A stretch of 17,917 nucleotides of DNA, taken from NCBI GenBank assembly GCA_019314185.1, contig JAFCZU010000061.1, positions 1 through 17,917 of the forward strand, written 5' to 3'. Origin of the DNA: Deltaproteobacteria bacterium (GTDB taxonomy: Bacteria > Desulfobacterota > Desulfobacteria > Desulfobacterales > ETH-SRB1). How positions within the stretch are numbered: the stretch's first letter is position 1; the number at the start of each line of letters is the position of its first letter. The notes below the pieces were generated by a model. That model ran no database searches and was not told the DNA's origin. It saw only the letters and a list, made by a program, of their open reading frames with translations. The position numbers and the translations under genes are program-made. Positions 13,924 through 17,917 of this stretch are shown here, piece by piece.

Positions 13924-15738
13924 TTAAATACCATAAAACAAATAAAGCATCCCGATTAATACTACTATAAATAATACAGTCATAATTCCGCCAGCTTTCA
14001 TAAAATCGACACTTTTATATCTGCCCGGGCCCATATAAAGCGCATTAACCTGATGTGTCGGCAGCATAAATGAATTAGAAGTCGCCAGGCCTACCACAAG
14101 GGCGGCCATCCTCGGATCAACTCCTGCAGCCATAGCCATATTAACCACAAGCGGCACAAGAAGTACTGTAGCTCCAACATTTGAAATAACAAGGGTAAAG
14201 AATGTTGAAAGTATTGCTATTGCCGTTAAAAGCACAACAGGAGAAACATCCCCTATTAATGTAAGAATAGTATGAGCAATCCATGCCGCAGCGCCGGTCT
14301 TCTGAGTCGCAATTCCCAATGGAATAAGTCCGGCCAGGAGGAAAATTGTTCGCCAGTCAACAGACTTGTATGCTTCGTCTATAGTAAGCACTCGGCAAAC
14401 AACCATTCCAAAGGCTCCGGTCATAAGAGCTACCGACAGCTGGATTTTGAATATAATTATCATTACAAGAGCTACTGCCAGCCAACAACCGGATATTAAA
14501 GCTTTTTCGGGTTTGAGAACTTCACTTACCGGGGTTGAAAAAATAAAATTGTGTCTTTTCTGTAATATGTTAAACCTTTCCCAAGTTCCTTGAAGCAGTA
14601 TTGAATCGCCTGCGCGCAATACAAAATCTGACAATCCGGAATAAAAAGCTTTGTCTGATCGATAAATCGCCAAAGGGTTTACCTGAAACTGTTCCCAGAA
14701 GTGGGCTTTTTTAAGGGTCTTACCAATAAGATCGGAACGTGGCGCAACAACCGCCTCAATTGTTCCGGATATCGCATTAGACATTTCATTTTGGAATACA
14801 TCCAATGAATCTTTAATAGTTATGCCAAGTTCTTTTGCCATTTTTTTGACATTTTTCTGTAGACCATAAACAGCTATATCGCTGTCAGACCTTATTTCAA
14901 TGTCAGGCGCAGTGGAAAGAATCTTAAAACCGTCCCTGCCTGCAATCGCAACAACATTTACCAGATATTTTTCCCGTAAATCTTTGATCGTCAAAGGATC
15001 CCTGAAATCGGTGAAATCATCAGGCACTTTTAATTCAAAAGAATCACCAAGATCTTCGTAGGAACTTTCTAAACCTATAGATTCAGCAGAAGAACCACTA
15101 TCACCAGCTTTTCCTTTAGGCAGCACAAATCGTCCGAAAAAAATGAAGAATGTTATTCCAGACCCGACCAGTGCCAGACCGATAGGTGACACATCAAAAA
15201 GGCCGAAGGGTTTAAGACCAAAGGGTGCCAGCAAATCGTTGAGAAGAATCAACGGACTGCATCCAACCAGAGTTATAGTTCCACCCAGAATCGCACAAAA
15301 ACCAACAGGCATCAGCATCTGTGAAAGCGGTATGTTCATTGATTTGCTCACGCGCTTAATAGCAGGTAGAAAAAGAGCCGCGGCGCCGATGTTCTGCATA
15401 AAGCTTGAAATTCCGGCTACAGTTGCTCCCATAGCAATAACAACCCGGGATGAGCTGTTGCCGGCTACTTTCATTACCGGCTTAACCAATCTGTTTATAA
15501 GGCCGGTTTTGTCAAGACCGGCGCCTATGATGATAACCGCAATAATGGAAATAACCGCATTACTGCTAAAACCGGAAAACGCTTCTTTAGGCGTAACCAG
15601 ATGAAGCAAAGGCAGCGCAACCGTCATTAGTATAGCCACCATATCAACGCGAATCCATTCGGCGATAAAAAGAAACACCGCTATTCCGATCATTATCAGG
15701 ACCAAAATCATTTCTGTTGTTAGCACATTTGCTTCCAT
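13924..15738 (-). CDS. SLC13/DASS-type permease with two internal TrkA_C domains
   Basis: This is a 604-residue membrane protein. The first membrane half (about 8-205) is followed by a cytoplasmic insert (about 206-408) holding two TrkA_C (RCK_C) domains, about 235-305 and 322-400. The second membrane half runs to the end. Ion/substrate loops are recognisable as QNIGAAALFLP (116-126) in half 1 and SNVGATVLLVP in half 2. These differ from the SNT motifs of Na+-coupled DASS carriers, so coupling by another ion is possible. Relatives transport sulfate, dicarboxylates or other anions; the substrate here is not determined. TrkA_C domains usually bind a small regulatory ligand. ATG at 15738 follows AAGGAG by 11 bases. 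The UspA-like gene ends 28 bases upstream, so the two are probably one transcript. Confidence 0.9.
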   Translation of the reverse strand: MEANVLTTEMILVLIMIGIAVFLFIAEWIRVDMVAILMTVALPLLHLVTPKEAFSGFSSNAVISIIAVIIIGAGLDKTGLINRLVKPVMKVAGNSSSRVVIAMGATVAGISSFMQNIGAAALFLPAIKRVSKSMNIPLSQMLMPVGFCAILGGTITLVGCSPLILLNDLLAPFGLKPFGLFDVSPIGLALVGSGITFFIFFGRFVLPKGKAGDSGSSAESIGLESSYEDLGDSFELKVPDDFTDFRDPLTIKDLREKYLVNVVAIAGRDGFKILSTAPDIEIRSDSDIAVYGLQKNVKKMAKELGITIKDSLDVFQNEMSNAISGTIEAVVAPRSDLIGKTLKKAHFWEQFQVNPLAIYRSDKAFYSGLSDFVLRAGDSILLQGTWERFNILQKRHNFIFSTPVSEVLKPEKALISGCWLAVALVMIIIFKIQLSVALMTGAFGMVVCRVLTIDEAYKSVDWRTIFLLAGLIPLGIATQKTGAAAWIAHTILTLIGDVSPVVLLTAIAILSTFFTLVISNVGATVLLVPLVVNMAMAAGVDPRMAALVVGLATSNSFMLPTHQVNALYMGPGRYKSVDFMKAGGIMTVLFIVVLIGMLYLFYGI

Positions 15739-15766
15739 AAAAAATCAATCTCCTTTTTAATTACAT

Positions 15767-16207
15767 TTAATTTTCTTTTTCTTTCTCCTTTACAGTCAAT
15801 ACACGGCACGATGTCATCTGAACCAGCAAAGATATATTTTTCTGTATTTTTTGATAATCCTCATCATTTTTATCAGGAAGGGCAATCACTATCTCGGCTA
15901 TGCTCAAATCCTGCACAAACTCGCAGACCTTTTCAATGTATTCACCAGGGCACTCGTACTGTTCAATATTGATTCCTTCCATAGTAGTTTGATCAATCAG
16001 CAGTTCTATTTTTTTTCTTATTTTTTTCTCCTTTCCGGCTGATTGAGATTCTGATGCCATGAGACCGTCTTTCCCAATTACATCATTTTTGAATAAAAAA
16101 AGAAAAATAGGTTTAGACCCGCTTCTTTTGGCGAACTCGACAGCATATTGAGCTGCATTAAATGATATTTCAGAAAATTTATCTAATGGTACAAGTATCT
16201 TGTTCAA
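15767..16207 (-). CDS. UspA-like universal stress protein, apparently non-ATP-binding
   Basis: This 146-residue protein has the Usp start NKILVPLDKFSEISFNAAQY and the strand-helix order of the family, with the conserved-type strand AEIVIALPD near 104-112 and a final strand CRVLTV. The G2xG9xG(S/T) loop that holds ATP in MJ0577-like members is missing; the region reads LPDKNDEDYQKIQKN, so it is probably of the non-ATP-binding class. The TTG at 16207 is chosen; AAGGA lies nine bases before it and no ATG is near. It precedes an SLC13 permease gene by 28 bases. Usp proteins often accompany transporters and may regulate them by direct contact; that is inference here. Confidence 0.82.
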   Translation of the reverse strand: MNKILVPLDKFSEISFNAAQYAVEFAKRSGSKPIFLFLFKNDVIGKDGLMASESQSAGKEKKIRKKIELLIDQTTMEGINIEQYECPGEYIEKVCEFVQDLSIAEIVIALPDKNDEDYQKIQKNISLLVQMTSCRVLTVKEKEKEN

Positions 16208-16296
16208 CTAATTTTATCCTTAATTAAATTGTTCAGGCTAAAGTAATCGCTTCAGCCTTTAATAGTTAATGGCATTAAATACAAACTGGTTAAGAC
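16208..16296 (-). promoter_or_regulatory. Upstream region of the Usp/SLC13 unit with hairpin
   Basis: AGGCTAAAG (16235-16243) and CTTCAGCCT (16250-16258) form a hairpin with one mismatch and a six-base loop. On the minus strand it ends 27 bases before the Usp start, in its likely leader, so it could affect translation or mRNA stability. It shares its AGGCT(G/A)AAG arm with 11952-12036. No clear sigma54 site is present. Confidence 0.35.
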
Positions 16297-16440
16297 TGAT
16301 GATATCGTAAAAAGTTCATATTGCGGTTCTATCATTTCGACTGCGGGGAGAAATCTTATCTTTTTCAAATAGGTTGCAAAATAAAGATTTTTTGTTTTAC
16401 TCGAAATGACAGGCCGGATGGACTTATTACGAGTTCATCA
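16297..16440. repeat. 144-bp composite palindrome with nested inverted repeats
   Basis: Outer arms TGATGATATCGTAAAAAG (16297-16314) and 16423-16440 match at 15 of 18 positions and belong to the GTAAAAA palindrome family. Inside lie TCATTTCGA (16332-16340) and TCGAAATGA (16401-16409), perfect inverted repeats, and AAATCTTAT opposite ATAAAGATTT with one bulge. No reading frame is present. It looks like one repeat element enclosed in another, as in 12117-12247. Confidence 0.6.
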
Positions 16441-16786
16441 AACTATATATCAAAAAATATGCCAAATAAACTTATCCAATAATTATAAGTAGTTGTATTT
16501 TCCAAGACAAAGAAGATGCCCGGCCTTGTTTCAATATGGAACGGTTAAAGATGCCTTATTGATATTTGTTCACGTTGAAGCTTGAATTGAGCGGATGTTT
16601 GAAGTTGTGTTTCATTTTGGAGCTATGTTTCATTATGGAATTAAAGTCGGCAATAAGTTCTGGAATAAGGCATCTCAATCCTGGGATCGCGTGGGTCGAT
16701 ACCTTCATACGTCAGTTTGGAAAACAAGCGCCGCATTAATTCTACTCTCAAAGCAGTGGCGGGTTTTGCAAGAACTTATTGAGATG
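16441..16786. other. Gene-poor gap with repeated TGTTTCA-N-TGGA motifs
   Basis: Three copies of a motif are visible: TGTTTCAATATGGAAC (16527-16542), TGTTTCATTTTGGAGC (16608-16623) and TGTTTCATTATGGAAT (16626-16641). The last two are an 18-bp tandem. Each is roughly palindromic (GTTTC-N5-GGA), so they could be regulator sites. A minus-strand frame at 16641-16736 is listed separately. A longer plus-strand frame over 16595-16975 is antisense to the receiver and was not accepted. Confidence 0.3.
16641..16736 (-). CDS. Possible small ORF or gene remnant (31 codons)
   Basis: After the receiver stop, the minus strand has an open frame from at least the ATG at 16736 to TAA at 16643-16641. It reads in part FSKLTYEGIDPRDPRIEMPY and is more GC-rich than the surrounding intergenic DNA. 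The frame stays open upstream of the ATG for about 13 more codons. No clear ribosome binding site is seen and I recognise no family. It may be a remnant of a lost gene or chance. Confidence 0.2.
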   Translation of the reverse strand: MRRLFSKLTYEGIDPRDPRIEMPYSRTYCRL

Positions 16787-17212
16787 TTAGGGTTTTCTTG
16801 GTGTCATTTCCGGTATGTTGACAAAATCTATACCTTTCTCGTTAAATATTCTTTTTTCACAAGCCATTTCCAATTTTGCAACGAGTTTATCCTGATCAAA
16901 AGGTTTCATAAGGTAATCAAAGGCTCCCAACTTCATGCCTTGCATAGCAACTTGAACCGAAGCATGGCCGGTTAGCATTATTACTTCTGTCAACGGCCTG
17001 ATTTTCTTTATTTCTCTAAGAGTATCTATGCCGTCTAAACCAGGCATTAACACATCCAGCAACACTACAATAAAATCCTGCTTTTTGATTTTTTCCAGGG
17101 CTTCATTGCCGTTCATTGCCGTAGTTATATCAAAACCTCTTTTTATCAAGAGTCTTGAAAGATACTTAATCATTATTTCTTCATCATCAACAAGCAATAC
17201 TTTGTGTTTCAT
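16787..17212 (-). CDS. Stand-alone response regulator receiver (CheY-like)
   Basis: This 141-residue receiver has Asp9-Asp10 (LLVDDEE), phosphoacceptor Asp53 (VLLDVLMPGLDG), Thr81 (MLTGHA) and Lys103 (MKPFDQ). A tail of about 20 residues follows the fold with no recognised output domain. ATG at 17212 has AGGAG six bases upstream, an unambiguous start. Upstream on the same strand, about 370 bases away, is a strong sigma54 promoter whose transcript would reach it. No kinase is adjacent. It may serve a phosphorelay with one of the kinases in this window or elsewhere. Confidence 0.91.
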   Translation of the reverse strand: MKHKVLLVDDEEIMIKYLSRLLIKRGFDITTAMNGNEALEKIKKQDFIVVLLDVLMPGLDGIDTLREIKKIRPLTEVIMLTGHASVQVAMQGMKLGAFDYLMKPFDQDKLVAKLEMACEKRIFNEKGIDFVNIPEMTPRKP

Positions 17213-17511
17213 TGTCCACTCCTAATTATAAATTTAATCAGTTATAGAATCATGCGCTTACAGGTCTGACATACAAAATGACTTTTTATACATTCATCAG
17301 ATTATAACAATACTGTCAATTAAAAATCAGCAACCGTTTACTGAAAATTTAAACCATCCTGTCTGTTTTGCAGGTCCGGCTATCCGGCGTACGACACAAT
17401 CAGTTTTGAATAACAAGACCTTTGGAAAACGCTCGTTTTTTAGTTAATTCAGGTTATTTCAAAGAATAAACTTACGAAGTAATATCATTGGCTATCAATA
17501 CATTATATACG
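17213..17511. other. Leader between sigma54 promoter and receiver gene
   Basis: No gene of normal size is visible. TGACTTTTTATACATTCATC (17279-17298, one more matching base follows) is an inverted, diverged single arm of the GTAAAAAGTC palindrome family. AAGACCTTTGGAAAACG (17415-17431) resembles the start of the palindrome at 8671. Both look like solo or decayed repeat arms. Confidence 0.35.
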
Positions 17512-17568
17512 TTATGATTCCTTTGCATCCGCCGCGAACCCTTTAAATTTAATTACGGATATTTTCAT
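17512..17568 (-). CDS. 18-codon ORF directly behind a sigma54 promoter
   Basis: ATG at 17568 is preceded by AGGAAAG with seven-base spacing and encodes MKISVIKFKGFAADAKES before TAA at 17514-17512. The predicted sigma54 transcript start (about 17582) lies only some 14 bases before the ATG, so promoter, ribosome binding site and start are in register. It may be a small protein, a leader peptide for the receiver downstream, or the surviving 5' end of a deleted gene. No homology is recognised. Confidence 0.35.
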   Translation of the reverse strand: MKISVIKFKGFAADAKES

Positions 17569-17592
17569 GTGTGTTCTTTCCTGACAATTTAA

Positions 17593-17609
17593 AGCAATGT
17601 TTATGCCAA
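17593..17609 (-). promoter_or_regulatory. Strong sigma54 (-24/-12) promoter
   Basis: Read leftward, TTGGCAT-AAACA-TTGCTT has GG (17607-17606) and GC (17595-17594) exactly ten bases apart. It matches TGGCAC-N5-TTGCT at all but one position. It points to the 18-codon ORF and the receiver at 16787-17212. An NtrC-type activator must drive it; the binding site is not identified. Confidence 0.75.
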
Positions 17610-17673
17610 GATTTATGTGCATTGGGCATTTTTGTAAAATGAATGGTGCTTTCAGTCACTGATAACTTTTTTA

Positions 17674-17702
17674 TTGACAACGAATTATAAGTATTGTTAG
17701 TT
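17674..17702 (+). promoter_or_regulatory. Sigma70-type promoter for the TetR-family gene
   Basis: TTGACA (17674-17679) is a perfect -35 box. With 17-base spacing the -10 would be TTAGTT (17697-17702), a poor match. The start would fall near 17709, at the edge of the operator. Confidence 0.5.
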
Positions 17703-17709
17703 CATAAAC

Positions 17710-17727
17710 TGACTGAATACTCAGTCA
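17710..17727. promoter_or_regulatory. TetR-family operator palindrome
   Basis: TGACTGA-ATAC-TCAGTCA is a perfect inverted repeat with seven-base arms, 22 bases before the TetR-family start and overlapping the predicted transcript start. That placement suits autorepression. It closely resembles the TGAATGAATANTCATTCA consensus described for the Bacillus fatty-acid regulator FadR (YsiA), differing by one base per arm. Confidence 0.75.
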
Positions 17728-17749
17728 ACCTATGAAAGGCAAATGAATC

Positions 17750-17917
17750 ATGTCGGTTTTATCCAAGAAAGAGTCTATCCTTCAAGCCGCAACCCTGCTT
17801 TTTTCCGAGAAGGGGTTCAGGCATACCTCCATTGAGGAAATAGCTAACATGACCGGTGTTGCCGAGGGGACTGTCTTTTATCATTTCAAGAGTAAAGATG
17901 GACTCTTCCTTGCGATA
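17750..17917 (+). CDS. TetR/AcrR-family transcriptional regulator, N-terminal 56 codons (cut by window edge)
   Basis: The visible part is the DNA-binding domain. It starts MSVLSKKESILQAATLLFSE, then KGFRHTSIEEIANMTGVAEG and TVFYHFKSKDGLF, the typical TetR three-helix HTH with its GT(V/I)(F/Y)YHF recognition helix. The ligand domain lies beyond the window. ATG at 17750 is chosen because the alignment begins right after it; AAAGG about ten bases upstream is a modest ribosome binding site. A perfect palindrome at 17710-17727 is the probable operator. The operator's likeness to FadR sites suggests fatty-acid or acyl-CoA control, but no ligand can be read from this fragment. It diverges from the sigma54-driven unit at 17593. 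Confidence 0.9.
   Translation, partial: MSVLSKKESILQAATLLFSEKGFRHTSIEEIANMTGVAEGTVFYHFKSKDGLFLAI

Noticed and set aside
16595..16975. 126-codon plus-strand frame
   Set aside because: Its second half is antisense to a clear receiver gene with all active-site residues, it has no ribosome binding site, and its composition is not protein-like.

Overview
The window is about 17.9 kb of AT-rich DNA dominated by bacterial signal transduction and anion-transport genes. Several traits together suggest a Desulfobacterota (deltaproteobacterial, Desulfobacteraceae-like) chromosome: many NtrC-type sigma54 activators paired with cytoplasmic or membrane kinases, TSUP and SLC13 anion carriers, a cytidylate-kinase-like gene, frequent TTG/GTG starts, and long intergenic regions filled with dispersed palindromes. 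The taxonomic call is inference. No rRNA, tRNA, CRISPR or complete insertion sequence was seen.

Layout. (1) 1-5701 holds two divergent kinase/sigma54-activator pairs. A minus-strand unit runs kinase (1660-2775), activator (238-1605), then a receiver gene cut by the window edge (1-108). A plus-strand unit runs membrane kinase (2946-4304) into activator (4301-5701) with a 4-bp overlap. A perfect 43-bp tandem duplication sits at the kinase/activator junction of the minus unit and duplicates the activator's ribosome binding site and start. (2) 5702-8657 holds a plus-strand transport unit: a GG-N10-GC sigma54 promoter (6016-6031), a small single-CBS protein, a TSUP (TauE/SafE) carrier, and an overlapping two-TM protein of unknown function. 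(3) 8658-12251 is minus strand: a third kinase (10298-11851) and sigma54 activator (8891-10267), with a second, weaker sigma54-type promoter upstream. (4) 12252-16207 is minus strand: UspA-like protein, SLC13 permease with two TrkA_C domains, cytidylate-kinase-like protein with a BON-like tail, and a stand-alone receiver. A 165-bp MITE-like element with 13-bp terminal inverted repeats and a 7-bp target duplication lies before the receiver. (5) 16208-17917 holds repeats, another stand-alone receiver (16787-17212), a strong sigma54 promoter pointing at it with an 18-codon ORF behind it, and, divergently, the first 56 codons of a TetR-family regulator preceded by a perfect TGACTGA-ATAC-TCAGTCA operator.

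How the parts may work together. All three complete activators keep the GAFTGA loop and an intact P-loop, so each can in principle drive sigma54 promoters. The window itself offers two good targets (before the CBS/TSUP unit and before the 17.2-kb receiver) and one weaker one. The simplest reading is a locally regulated anion-uptake or export island in which phosphorelay pairs control transporters through sigma54. The substrate is not determined by sequence; sulfite, sulfate or an organic anion are family-based possibilities.

The intergenic DNA is unusually structured. A palindrome family with a core like TGATGNNCTCGTAAAAAGTC occurs at five places, usually just after genes, as hairpins or as arms enclosing other inverted repeats.
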